From: JAMLIN01 sp964476625
GTDB lineage: Bacteria > Pseudomonadota > Gammaproteobacteria > Burkholderiales > Burkholderiaceae_E
Length of the DNA stretch: 64,000 nt
Assembly (NCBI GenBank): GCA_964476625.1
Contig: CAYZBJ010000008.1
Span: 17,664-81,663 of the forward strand
Reading direction: 5' to 3'
Part shown: positions 26,008 to 34,090 of the stretch, in pieces
Layout: each line of letters starts with the position of its first letter
How positions within the stretch are numbered: position 1 is the first letter of the stretch
Program-made: the position numbers and the translations under genes
The notes under the pieces: model-generated
Databases searched by the model: none
What the model saw: only the letters and a program-made list of their open reading frames with translations
Told to the model about the DNA's origin: nothing

Positions 26008-26658
26008 TCAGCCGGCCCGGCGCAAGGTCAGGTTGATGCGCTCGCTGCCCAACCCGGGATGCGGGCGGTCCTTGAGCGGCGCCACGCCGTGGTAGCGCAG
26101 GCGGTCCACGCCACCCCAGACGACCACGTCGCCATGCGCCAGCGGCACCTTGGCCGCCCTGGCGCTGCGCTTGTCGCCGCCGAACAGGAAGCTGGCCGCC
26201 ATGCCCAGCGATACCGACACGATGGGCGCGGTGAAGTCGCGTTCGTCCTTGTCCTGGTGAAGGGAAAGGCGCGATCCCGGCCGGTAGCGATTGATCAGGC
26301 AGGCATCGGGCGTGAAGCCGTCGAAGCCCGCGGCACGTGCGGCCTCATGGGCGAGTCGGGCGAAAACCGCCGGCATCGCAGGCCAGGGCCGGGCCGAGAG
26401 AGGATCGACGGCGCTGTAGCGATAGCCGCGACGATCGCTCGTCCAGCCCAGTGCTCCGCAATTGGTCAGGGCGACGGACATCGTGTAGCCGCCCGGCGTG
26501 ACCATATAGCGAAATGGCGCCTCGGCTTCGATGGCGGCGATCGCCGCCAGGAGATCGTCGGCCCGGGACAGGGCGAAGCCGTGCAGCACGAACGCGCTCC
26601 GCCCCAGGGGCAGTGGCTCGCCGGCGCCGGCGTTCGCGAACAGTCCGGGCGTCGTCAT
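26008..26658 (-). CDS. alkB: DNA oxidative demethylase AlkB
   Basis: A 216-residue Fe(II)/2-oxoglutarate dioxygenase that removes methyl groups from 1-methyladenine and 3-methylcytosine. The iron ligands are His134 and Asp136 in LHQDKDERD and His190 in RYHGVAP. The 2-oxoglutarate arginine is in the C-terminal RINLTLRRAG. The substrate-lid segment GGYTMSVALTNCGALGW matches E. coli AlkB. It is followed by ada on the same strand after 86 bases containing the palindromic Ada boxes. Length equals E. coli AlkB. Together with ada it forms an adaptive-response cluster. Confidence 0.95.
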   Translation of the reverse strand: MTTPGLFANAGAGEPLPLGRSAFVLHGFALSRADDLLAAIAAIEAEAPFRYMVTPGGYTMSVALTNCGALGWTSDRRGYRYSAVDPLSARPWPAMPAVFARLAHEAARAAGFDGFTPDACLINRYRPGSRLSLHQDKDERDFTAPIVSVSLGMAASFLFGGDKRSARAAKVPLAHGDVVVWGGVDRLRYHGVAPLKDRPHPGLGSERINLTLRRAG

Positions 26659-26825
26659 GCGGGTTGCCGCGAGGAATCGCCCAGGGTGCGACGACCGGCA
26701 CCCGGAATTCGCCGTGCGGGCCGAGGAGCCATTGCCTGCCGTCCTGCATGGCCGACGGGCTGGGTTTCTCGATCATCCAGTTCGAGGTCACACTGCTGGC
26801 ACTGGAACACGACGAGGCCACCACG

Positions 26826-27650
26826 ATGAGTACGCAAGACCAGGCCGGCACCGGGCGCATGCCGGTCTTCTACATTCCGCACGGTGCCGGACCATGCTTC
26901 TTCATGGACTGGAATCCACCCGATGCCTGGGACGGCATGGCCGGCTTCCTGCGCGGTATTGCCGCCACCTTGCCGGCGCGACCCAGCGCGATCTTGCTCG
27001 TCTCGGGCCACTGGTTGGCGCCGCAATTCAGCCTCACGGGCCACGCCCGCCCGCCGCTTGTCTTCGACTACTACGGCTTTCCGGCGCATACCTACGAACT
27101 GACCTATCCGGCGCCGGGCGACCCCGAACTCGCCGGTCAGGTCGCGGCGCGCCTGGCCAAGGCGGGCATGTCGGCCGACGTGGACGCGGAGCGCGGGTTC
27201 GACCATGGCGTCTTCATCCCCTTGAAGCTGATGTTCCCAGGCGCAGACATCCCGGTGGTCCAGTTGTCGCTGCATCGCGACCTCGATCCAGTCGCGCATC
27301 TCGAGGCCGGCCGGACGCTGGCCGAGCTGCGCGATGCCGGCGTACTCGTGGTCGGCAGCGGCATGAGCTTCCACAATATGCGCGGCTACGGCGATCCGCG
27401 CTACACGCCCTTGTCGGCCCGTTTCGACGATTGGCTGACCGACGCCATCGAGGGCCTTGCGGCGCGACGTGGCGAGCTCCTGCGAGACTGGTCCATGGCA
27501 CCGCATGCGCGCGACTGCCATCCACCGGGCGCCGAGGAGCACTTCTTGCCCCTGCTGGTGGCCGCGGGCGCCGCGGGCGATGCACAGGGGCGCAAGGTTT
27601 ATTCGGAACAGGTGATGGGAACGATCATCTCGGGCTTTCGTTTCGACTGA
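26826..27650 (+). CDS. DODA-type extradiol aromatic ring-opening dioxygenase
   Basis: A 274-residue class III extradiol dioxygenase of the LigB/DODA family (YgiD-like). Metal-binding and catalytic histidines are in FYIPHGAGPC, LVSGHWLAPQ, GFDHGVFIPLKLMFP and GSGMSFHN. ATG 26826 is chosen because it gives the family start MPVFYIPHG shortly after. An upstream in-frame extension back to 26514 overlaps alkB and has no similarity. E. coli YgiD opens L-DOPA in vitro, but the in vivo substrate of this branch is not settled. A cytochrome b561 follows after 47 bases. Confidence 0.88.
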   Translation: MSTQDQAGTGRMPVFYIPHGAGPCFFMDWNPPDAWDGMAGFLRGIAATLPARPSAILLVSGHWLAPQFSLTGHARPPLVFDYYGFPAHTYELTYPAPGDPELAGQVAARLAKAGMSADVDAERGFDHGVFIPLKLMFPGADIPVVQLSLHRDLDPVAHLEAGRTLAELRDAGVLVVGSGMSFHNMRGYGDPRYTPLSARFDDWLTDAIEGLAARRGELLRDWSMAPHARDCHPPGAEEHFLPLLVAAGAAGDAQGRKVYSEQVMGTIISGFRFD

Positions 27651-27697
27651 CGGCGAGCGCAAGCGCAATCGCGAGACACGGACAAGGAGAATTCCGC

Positions 27698-28219
27698 ATG
27701 AACGGCAATGGGCAGGAACGATACGACTCGATCTCGAGGGCATTCCACTGGGGCATGGCGTTCCTGATCGCCTGGCAGTTGCTGAAGGTCTTCGATCGCA
27801 TCGAGGATGGCGAGCACTGGGTGGGGCAGACGCTGGTGCCCGCGCACGTATCGGTCGGCGCCTTGCTGCTGGTACTCGTGGTACTGCGCATCGTCTGGGC
27901 CGTGCGGCAGAAGGACCAGCGCCCAGCTCCGGATCCGACGATGGCCCGGGCGGTCAGGGCCGGGCACTTGCTGCTCTATGCCGCCATGGTCCTGATGCCG
28001 GTCACCGGCATGCTTTACCTGGTCGGCAACGGCCATGGCCTCGGAGTCTTCGGCATGGAGCTGATCGCCGAGGGCGACGAGATCGCCTGGATGGCGACCC
28101 TGGGCAGCCTCCATTCGCCGATCGCCTGGACCCTGCTCGCGATGATCGTCGGCCACGTCGGCATCGCCCTTTACCACCACTTCGTCAGGAAGGATGGCGT
28201 ACTGCAGCGCATGGCCTAA
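27698..28219 (+). CDS. Cytochrome b561 family protein
   Basis: A 173-residue four-helix membrane protein of the bacterial cytochrome b561 (CybB) family that carries electrons between quinol and a partner. It starts YDSISRAFHWGMAFLIAWQ, with the first haem-ligand His. Further histidines lie in VPAHVSVGALLLV, VRAGHLLLYAAM, SLHSPIAW and GHVGIALYHHF. A good AAGGAGA site precedes ATG 27698. Its TAA stop overlaps the convergent suhB stop. A role in quinone or superoxide electron transfer is family knowledge; no partner is visible. Confidence 0.88.
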   Translation: MNGNGQERYDSISRAFHWGMAFLIAWQLLKVFDRIEDGEHWVGQTLVPAHVSVGALLLVLVVLRIVWAVRQKDQRPAPDPTMARAVRAGHLLLYAAMVLMPVTGMLYLVGNGHGLGVFGMELIAEGDEIAWMATLGSLHSPIAWTLLAMIVGHVGIALYHHFVRKDGVLQRMA

Positions 28220-29037
28220 GCCTCCGGCGTGGGCAGCCTGGCGCTGGCGATGAGCTGGATGAGGGCGGCGAACACCTTTGGGTTGCCCGCGACGATACGT
28301 TGGCCGAACAGGTAGTTCGAGTTGCCCTCGAAATCCCCGACGAGGCCGCCGGCCTCGCTCACGAGCAGGCTGGCGGCGGCGACATCCCAGGGGCTCAGGC
28401 CGAGTTCGAAGAAGCCGTCATAGCGACCACAGGCGGCGTAGGCGAGGTCGAGCGACGCGGCGCCCGGCCGGCGCACGCCCGCGGTGCGCTCGATCAGCAG
28501 CCGAAACAGCGGCAGGTAGTCATCGAGGTTGTCGAGCCGGCTCTGGGGAAAGCCGGTGCCGATCAGTGACTGGTCGAGCCGCGTGCGGTTCGACACGCGG
28601 ATCCGGCGATTGTTCAGGAAGGCGCCACGGCCGCGGGTCGCGGTGAAGAGTTCGTCGCGGTTCGGATCGTAGACCAGGCCCTGGGTGACCACGCCGCGCT
28701 GGGCGAGCGCGATCGAGATCGCGTACTGTGGCATGCCATGGATGAAGTTGGTCGTGCCATCGAGCGGATCGATGATCCAGATGTGCTCGGCCTGCTCGAT
28801 CGACCCGCCTTGCTGGCCGGCGGAATGCCCGGACTCCTCTGCTAAGATGGCGTGGCCCGGGTACGCCCCGCGCAGGGTCTCGATGATCGCCGCCTCCGCC
28901 GCCTGGTCGACTTCGGTCACGAAGTCGTTGCGCTGCTTGCGCGCGATCTTGATCGTCTCAAGGTCGAGCGCGGCGCGATTGATGATCCGGGCGGCGCGGC
29001 GCGCGGCCTGGATCGCGATATTGAGCATCGGGTGCAT
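28216..29037 (-). CDS. suhB: Inositol monophosphatase family protein SuhB
   Basis: A 273-residue Mg2+-dependent phosphatase of the IMPase family. The metal motif is WIIDPLDGTTNFIHGMP, preceded by the Glu-Glu pair in ILAEESGH. The second motif WDVAAASLLVSEAGG is in the C-terminal third. SuhB also acts in rRNA transcription antitermination in E. coli. I used ATG 29037 (MHPMLNIAIQAAR), the standard opening. It is divergent from trmJ, a gene order widely kept in beta- and gammaproteobacteria. Its stop TAG overlaps the cytochrome b561 stop by three bases. Confidence 0.93.
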   Translation of the reverse strand: MHPMLNIAIQAARRAARIINRAALDLETIKIARKQRNDFVTEVDQAAEAAIIETLRGAYPGHAILAEESGHSAGQQGGSIEQAEHIWIIDPLDGTTNFIHGMPQYAISIALAQRGVVTQGLVYDPNRDELFTATRGRGAFLNNRRIRVSNRTRLDQSLIGTGFPQSRLDNLDDYLPLFRLLIERTAGVRRPGAASLDLAYAACGRYDGFFELGLSPWDVAAASLLVSEAGGLVGDFEGNSNYLFGQRIVAGNPKVFAALIQLIASARLPTPEA

Positions 29038-29088
29038 GGGCTTCGGGCAAGTCCAAACAGGCAATTCTAAGGTATCGCTTCGACGACC

Positions 29089-29889
29089 ATGAATCCGGTC
29101 CCTGTCGCGCCTGCCGGGCGCGTCGATTTCATCCTCGTCGAACCGAGCCATCCGGGCAATGTCGGCGCCGCTGCCCGTGCAATCCGTGTCATGGGTTTCT
29201 CGCGACTCGTCGTGGTGGCGCCGCGCGACGCCGGGATCCTTGCGCACCCGCAGGCCATCGCCCTGGCGAGCGGCGCCGACGACGTCCTCGCCGTCGCCCG
29301 GGTCTGCGATAGCCTGGAAGCGGCGCTCGCCGACGTTACCCTCGCGCTCGGCCTGAGCGCATCCGGCCGGGAGTTCGGCCCGCCGCCGATGCTGCCGCGC
29401 CCCGCCTGCGAGGAGCTCGCCGGCGAGCTCGATGCGAGCGCGCGGACGCGCGTCGCCCTGGTGTTCGGCACCGAGCGCACCGGGCTGTCGATCGGGCAGT
29501 TGCAGCTATGCCAGCGGCTGTGCGCCATTCCCGGCGCCGGCGACTATCGTTCGCTGAATCTCGCCCAGGCGGTCCAGGTGATGGCCTTCGTGATGAGCGA
29601 AGCGCTCCAGGCCGACGCCGCGCAGGGCCGGGCCAGTGTCGTTGGCCCGGAACGGGCGCCCGGCACCCCCGAGGGCGAACCGGCCAACGGCGCCCAGGTC
29701 GAGGCCATGTACGCCCACCTGGAGCGCGCCCTGGTCGGAATCGGCTTCCTCGATCCGGCTCATCCGAAGAAGCTCATGCCGCGCCTGCGCCGCTTGTTCG
29801 GCCGGACCCGGCTCGGCGTCGAGGAAGTCGACCTGCTGCGCGGCATCTGTACGAAAATCGAACGAAGTATCGGCAAGGACGATAAATGA
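29089..29889 (+). CDS. trmJ: tRNA (cytidine/uridine-2'-O)-methyltransferase TrmJ
   Basis: A 266-residue SPOUT-fold methyltransferase that modifies the 2'-O of nucleotide 32 in tRNA. SAM-binding knot segments are GNVGAAARAIRVMGF, LVFGTERTGLS and CAIPGAGDYRSLNLAQAVQVMAF. The C-terminal helical extension with AHPKKLMPRLRRLFGR fits TrmJ rather than TrmL. The ATG lies 51 bases from the divergent suhB start. The stop overlaps the next ATG by four bases, coupling it to the PrpF-like gene. Confidence 0.93.
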   Translation: MNPVPVAPAGRVDFILVEPSHPGNVGAAARAIRVMGFSRLVVVAPRDAGILAHPQAIALASGADDVLAVARVCDSLEAALADVTLALGLSASGREFGPPPMLPRPACEELAGELDASARTRVALVFGTERTGLSIGQLQLCQRLCAIPGAGDYRSLNLAQAVQVMAFVMSEALQADAAQGRASVVGPERAPGTPEGEPANGAQVEAMYAHLERALVGIGFLDPAHPKKLMPRLRRLFGRTRLGVEEVDLLRGICTKIERSIGKDDK

Positions 29890-31040
29890 AGCAGCAACGG
29901 ATCCCCGCCGTCTATATGCGGGGAGGCACCAGCAAGGGCGTGTTCTTCCATGAGCGCGACCTGCCAAGGTCCGCCGGCGAGCGGGATACGCTGCTGGCCC
30001 GGGTGGTCGGCAGCCCCGATCCGTACCGCCGGCATATCGACGGCATGGGCGGTGCGACCTCGAGCACGAGCAAGGTCGTGCTCATCGCGCCCTCCCGGCG
30101 CGACGATTGCGATGTCGACTACACCTTCGGCGCGGTTGCGATCGACCAGGCCCTGGTCGACTACAGCGGCAACTGCGGCAACCTGTCGGCGGCGGTCGGC
30201 CCCTTCGCTATCAGTGAAGGCCTGGTGCCGGCCCGTGAAGGCGAAACGAGGGTGCGGATCTGGCAACGCAACCTCGGACAGCGGATCGATGCGATCGTGC
30301 CGGTGCGCGGCGGCGAGGTGCTCGAGACCGGCGGCTTCCAGGAGGACGGCGTGCCGTTCCCCGGCGCCGAGATCCGGCTCGAGTATCACGAGCCCGAGCC
30401 GGTGCCCGGCTCGCCGGCGCTGTTGCCGACGGGCAATCCGCAAGACCTGCTGGAGGTGCCCGGTATCGGCAAGCTGGCGGTGACGATGATCACCGCTGGC
30501 AATCCGACGGTTTTCTTCCGGGCCGACGCGCTCGGCCTGAGCGGCAGGGAGCTGCCCGAGGAGATCGACCGGGACCGGCGCCTGCTCGAGCGACTCGAGG
30601 CGATCCGCGCCCACGCCTCGGTGGCGATGGGTCTGGCCGATACGCCGCCGGAGGCAAGTCGGCTGCGCCCGGCGACCCCGAAGGTCTCCTGGCTGGCGAA
30701 GCCGGCGACCTATCGCAGCAGCGCCGGGGTCGAGGTCGCCGCCGATCGCATCGACGTACTCGCCCGCATCATGTCGATGGGGCGCCTGCATCATGCGTAT
30801 ACCGGCACCGGATCGATCGCACTGGCAGCGGCATCGGCCTTGCCCGGCAGCCTCGCCAACGAGATCGCCCGCACCCTGCCGGGCGTGGCGACGCGCATCG
30901 GGCATGTCTCGGGCGTGCTCGCTGTGGGCGCCGAGGTGGTCTGCGACAATGGCGCCTGGCGGATGGACCGGGCGCTCATGTCGCGCAGCGCCCGACGCCT
31001 GATGAGCGGCTGGGTACACGTGCCCCGGCAAGGGGCTTGA
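29886..31040 (+). CDS. PrpF-family aconitate/methylaconitate isomerase-like protein
   Basis: A 384-residue member of the PrpF family, diaminopimelate-epimerase-like folds that isomerise 2-methylaconitate or other unsaturated tricarboxylates. The opening RIPAVYMRGGTSKGVFFHERDLP, the DGMGGATSSTSKV motif and DYSGNCGNLSAAVGPF (catalytic Cys region) are diagnostic. The C-terminal part shows HHAYTGTGSIALAAA. No prpB, prpC or acnD genes are near, so its role in the methylcitrate cycle is uncertain. It begins inside the trmJ stop (ATGA). Confidence 0.85.
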   Translation: MKQQRIPAVYMRGGTSKGVFFHERDLPRSAGERDTLLARVVGSPDPYRRHIDGMGGATSSTSKVVLIAPSRRDDCDVDYTFGAVAIDQALVDYSGNCGNLSAAVGPFAISEGLVPAREGETRVRIWQRNLGQRIDAIVPVRGGEVLETGGFQEDGVPFPGAEIRLEYHEPEPVPGSPALLPTGNPQDLLEVPGIGKLAVTMITAGNPTVFFRADALGLSGRELPEEIDRDRRLLERLEAIRAHASVAMGLADTPPEASRLRPATPKVSWLAKPATYRSSAGVEVAADRIDVLARIMSMGRLHHAYTGTGSIALAAASALPGSLANEIARTLPGVATRIGHVSGVLAVGAEVVCDNGAWRMDRALMSRSARRLMSGWVHVPRQGA

Positions 31041-31110
31041 GGCTCCGCCTACACTGCAAACGACTAGTGCGCCACCGGCCGGGCCGGTGGCCGCAGAGGG
31101 AGAACTGACG

Positions 31111-31851
31111 ATGTTCGAGCGCATCCGCGAAGACATGGCGGCGGTCCGCGAGCGGGATCCGGCCGCGCGTTCCTCGCTCGAGGTGCTGCTGTGCTATCCG
31201 GGTATCCATGCGCTCGTCCTGCACCGGGTCGGCCATGCACTGTGGATCAACCGCTTCCGGACCCTCGGTCGCTGGGTCTCGCACCTGTCGCGCTGGCTGA
31301 CCGGGATCGAGATCCACCCGGCGGCGCGGGTCGGCCGGCGCGTCTTCATCGACCACGGCACGGGCGTCGTGATCGGCGAGACCGCCGAGGTTGGCGACGA
31401 CTGCACCATCTACCAGGGCGTCACCCTCGGGGGGACCTCGCTCAATGGCGGCAAGCGCCATCCGACCCTGGGAGCCCGGGTGGTGGTCGGCGCCGGCGCC
31501 AAGGTGCTGGGACCCTTCGCCATCGGCGAGGACGCCAACATCGGTTCGAACTCGGTGGTGCTCAAGTCGATACCGGCCGGCGCGACCGCGGTCGGCATCC
31601 CGGCGCGGATCATCACGCCCGACGCGGATCACCACGCCGAAGCGCAGGCCGCGCACCCGTTCGCCGCCTATGCGGTCACCCGCGGCGGGGACGATCCGCT
31701 GTCGACCGCGCTGCACCGGCTGATCGACCATGTCGCGGCACAGGACCGCCGGATCGAGGAGATGCAGGCCGAGCTGAAACGCATGGGCATCCGCCTCGAG
31801 AAGGACTGCGAGCCGCTCGACGCGACCGACCTGAACCGTCTGGTCGAGTAG
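31111..31851 (+). CDS. cysE: Serine O-acetyltransferase
   Basis: A 246-residue serine acetyltransferase that makes O-acetylserine for cysteine synthesis. The left-handed beta-helix of hexapeptide repeats runs from about residue 65 to 165. It contains the motif FIDHGTGVVIGETAEVGDDCTIYQGVTLGGTS, with the catalytic His and Asp. The C-terminal tail is longer than in minimal forms and includes a charged helix (QDRRIEEMQAELKRMGI). ATG 31111 follows an AGGGAGA site. In many betaproteobacteria cysE lies next to trmJ, as it nearly does here. It is convergent with lpxH. Confidence 0.93.
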   Translation: MFERIREDMAAVRERDPAARSSLEVLLCYPGIHALVLHRVGHALWINRFRTLGRWVSHLSRWLTGIEIHPAARVGRRVFIDHGTGVVIGETAEVGDDCTIYQGVTLGGTSLNGGKRHPTLGARVVVGAGAKVLGPFAIGEDANIGSNSVVLKSIPAGATAVGIPARIITPDADHHAEAQAAHPFAAYAVTRGGDDPLSTALHRLIDHVAAQDRRIEEMQAELKRMGIRLEKDCEPLDATDLNRLVE

Positions 31852-31863
31852 GGCGTTCGGCCG

Positions 31864-32658
31864 CTACCAGTCCCCCAGTCGGGTCCAGCCGGCGACGTCG
31901 ATCCGCAGGAAGCCGCCGCGGCGAGGCGCCAGGGTCCAGTCGGGCAGGACCCAGCGCTCGCGCTCGCGACCCTGGTGCTGCCAGCGGTGCACCGCGGGTC
32001 GATGGGTATGGCCGTGGACCAGCAGGCCGGCATCGAGCGCATCCATCAGCGCGTCGACCGCGACGGGGTTCACGTCCATCAGGAACTCGGCCTTGGCCTG
32101 CTTGCTCGCCTCGCTGGCGCTGCGATAGCCGCGGGCGATGCGCTCGCGCTCGTCGACCGAATGAGCGAGGAAGGCGTCCTGCCAGGCGGGATCCCGGCTC
32201 GTCGCCCGAAAGCGCTGGTACTCGATGTCATCGGTGCACAGCGCGTCACCGTGGCAGACGGCGATACGCCGGCCGAAGACCTCGATGACGAGTGGTTCGT
32301 CGCACAGCTCGAAGCCGGCTCGCCGGGGGTAGGTCGCGACCTGCGCCGCCGCGGGCTGGCGCCCGAGCAGGAAATCCCGGTTGCCCCTGAGCACCCGGGT
32401 CCGGACGCCGTCGTCCGCAAGCCGGGAGAGGGCGACCGCGAGCGCCTGCGCGGCCGGGTCGGCGCTGTCGTCGCCGATCCATGCCTCGAAGAGGTCACCG
32501 AGCAGGAAGAGATCGGTCACCCCCTCGATGGCGGCCTCGAGCGCGGCGAGGAAGCGCTCGGTGAGCGCGGGCTCATGCGCGCCCAGGTGCATGTCGGAGG
32601 CGAACAGCGCGCACTGCGCGCCGTCGATCCGGATCGATGGCGGTGGCTCAGCCGCCAA
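31864..32658 (-). CDS. lpxH: UDP-2,3-diacylglucosamine diphosphatase LpxH
   Basis: A 264-residue calcineurin-like phosphoesterase of lipid A synthesis that cleaves UDP-2,3-diacylglucosamine to lipid X. Metal motifs in order: FASDMHLG, LGDLFEAWIGDD, RGNRDFLLG, AVCHGDALCTDD and HGHTHRPAVH. The RDFLLG and CTDD signatures separate LpxH from LpxI or general phosphatases. The reading frame starts with TTG at 32658, inside the end of the cyclophilin gene (11-base overlap). It is therefore translated from the cyclophilin/TPR transcript. Confidence 0.92.
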   Translation of the reverse strand: MAAEPPPSIRIDGAQCALFASDMHLGAHEPALTERFLAALEAAIEGVTDLFLLGDLFEAWIGDDSADPAAQALAVALSRLADDGVRTRVLRGNRDFLLGRQPAAAQVATYPRRAGFELCDEPLVIEVFGRRIAVCHGDALCTDDIEYQRFRATSRDPAWQDAFLAHSVDERERIARGYRSASEASKQAKAEFLMDVNPVAVDALMDALDAGLLVHGHTHRPAVHRWQHQGRERERWVLPDWTLAPRRGGFLRIDVAGWTRLGDW

Positions 32659-33241
32659 CCCTGATCACCGATTCGATCAGCACCGGCGTCTTCGGCACGT
32701 CCTGGAAGGGGCCGAGGGTGCTCGTCGGGACCTTGCGGATCTTGTCGACCACATCCATGCCGTCGACGACCTTGCCGAACACCGTGTAGCCATGGCCGTC
32801 ATGGCCGGGGTAGTTGAGCGAGTCGTTGTCGACCACGTTGATGTAGAACTGGGCGGTAGCCGAGTTCGGATCGCCGGTGCGGGCCATCGCGATCGTGCCG
32901 CGGTCGTTCTTCAGGCCGTTCTTCGACTCGATCTCGATCGGCGCGCGCGTCTTGCGGGTCTGCAGGTTGCCTTCGTAGAAGTCTTCGCCGAAGCCGCCGC
33001 CCTGGATCATGAAGCCGCTGATCACCCGGTGGAACACGGTGCCGGCGTAGTGGTTGTCCTCGACGTACTGCAGGAAGTTGGCCACCGACTTGGGCGCCTT
33101 GTCCGGATACAGTTCGACGACGATCTCGCCTTCGGAGGTCTTGATCAGCACTTGCGGGTTCGACGCGGCCGAAGCGCCGTCAGGGGCGATCGCCAGTCCG
33201 AGGGCAAAGGCGCAGATCGCGGGGATTTTCTTGAGCAGCAT
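32648..33241 (-). CDS. Periplasmic peptidyl-prolyl cis-trans isomerase (cyclophilin)
   Basis: A 197-residue cyclophilin with an N-terminal Sec signal (MLLKKIPAICAFALGLAI..ASA), placing the enzyme in the periplasm (PpiA type). The catalytic segment FHRVISGFMIQGGGF includes the key Arg, and the hydrophobic pocket is in TIAMARTGDPNSATAQFYINV. The C-terminal half has YTVFGKVVDGMDVVDKI. It lies 30 bases after the TPR gene and overlaps lpxH. Betaproteobacteria often encode a second cytoplasmic copy here, which is absent. Confidence 0.92.
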   Translation of the reverse strand: MLLKKIPAICAFALGLAIAPDGASAASNPQVLIKTSEGEIVVELYPDKAPKSVANFLQYVEDNHYAGTVFHRVISGFMIQGGGFGEDFYEGNLQTRKTRAPIEIESKNGLKNDRGTIAMARTGDPNSATAQFYINVVDNDSLNYPGHDGHGYTVFGKVVDGMDVVDKIRKVPTSTLGPFQDVPKTPVLIESVIRVGG

Positions 33242-33271
33242 TGAAACTCCATCGTCGTGTCGTACGGTTGG

Positions 33272-33912
33272 TCATTGTCCGGCCGGTGGCTTGCGCTCGG
33301 CCTCGGGGGTGGTGCGCCGGATCAGCTCGTCGGTCAGTTCGAGCTTGCGTGACGCGGTGGCAGTGGTGCTGGCGCTGCGCGCCGCGAGATCGTACTCGCG
33401 CCGCGCAAGGCGCAGCAGCACGTCGCCGAGGTTCTCGTGGGCGAGGGCGTAGGAAGGCTGCGCGCGGGTCGCCTGCTCGAGCGTGGCNNNNNNNNNNCGT
33501 CGCGACCAGCGTAGAGCACCGCGAGGTTGTTGTAGGGCTCGGCGAGCTCCGGATAGTCCCGGGTGAGGGCTTCGAATGTGGCGATGGCGTCGTCGTCGCG
33601 GCCGAGCCGGCTCTGCGCGACGCCGGCCAGGAAGGCGATCTCGACCCGTCGGGGGTGTCGATCGCCCGCCTTGGCGGCTTCGGCGATCGCGGCCTCGTAG
33701 CTGCCCTCGTTGATCAGTCGCTGGATCTGCTCGACCGCCGTCGCCGCGAGGCGAGGGTCGGACAGGTGGTCGGGAGCCTGGGGGCGCTCGAGTTGCGGCG
33801 GCGGCAGGGTCTGGGCCGCAGACGGCGCAGCCAACACCAGCAGCCAGAGCGCGCCGATGAGCCCGGCTCGGGCCGAGAGGGGCAGACGGCCCGATGCTAT
33901 ACTCGATCGCAT
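33272..33912 (-). CDS. Tetratricopeptide repeat protein, interrupted by an assembly gap
   Basis: A secreted or periplasmic protein of about 215 residues with a signal peptide (LIGALWLLVLAAPSAAQ). TPR units follow: INEGSYEAAIAEAAKAGDRHP, VAQSRLGRDDDAIATFEAL and YNNLAVLYAGRD, then after the gap ATLEQATRAQPSYALAHENLGDVLLRLA. Ten Ns at 33488-33497 separate the last two, and the flanking frames disagree by one. The family spacing expects about 20 missing bases (seven codons with the leading g) between GRD and ATLEQA. TPR genes in this position beside cysS and cyclophilin are conserved in betaproteobacteria; their role is a protein-protein scaffold. Confidence 0.8.
33488..33497. other. Assembly gap (10 Ns) in the TPR gene
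   Basis: A ten-N join between two TPR repeats. Frame restoration needs a true gap of 17, 20 or 23 bases; 20 fits the repeat spacing best. Confidence 0.8.
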
Positions 33913-34090
33913 GGCGGCATTCTAGCAATCGCCATGCGAATCCATGTGCACCGGTGCGGCGCGCCGGCCAACCCGATCCCCGCGACCGACCACGCTGCGG
34001 CCCCTGCGAGGCGCGGGACCGGGTGGCGCGGCGCCAGCCGGAATTCGCGTACGATGCGCCGCTGATCCGGCCACCCGCGATTTCTCCCCG

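Noticed and set aside
26659..26825. Small zinc-ribbon-like protein on the minus strand (FQCQQCDLELDD)
   Set aside because: The CxxC is attractive, but the plausible continuation changes frame, and the region is the short spacer between alkB and the divergent dioxygenase; not enough support.
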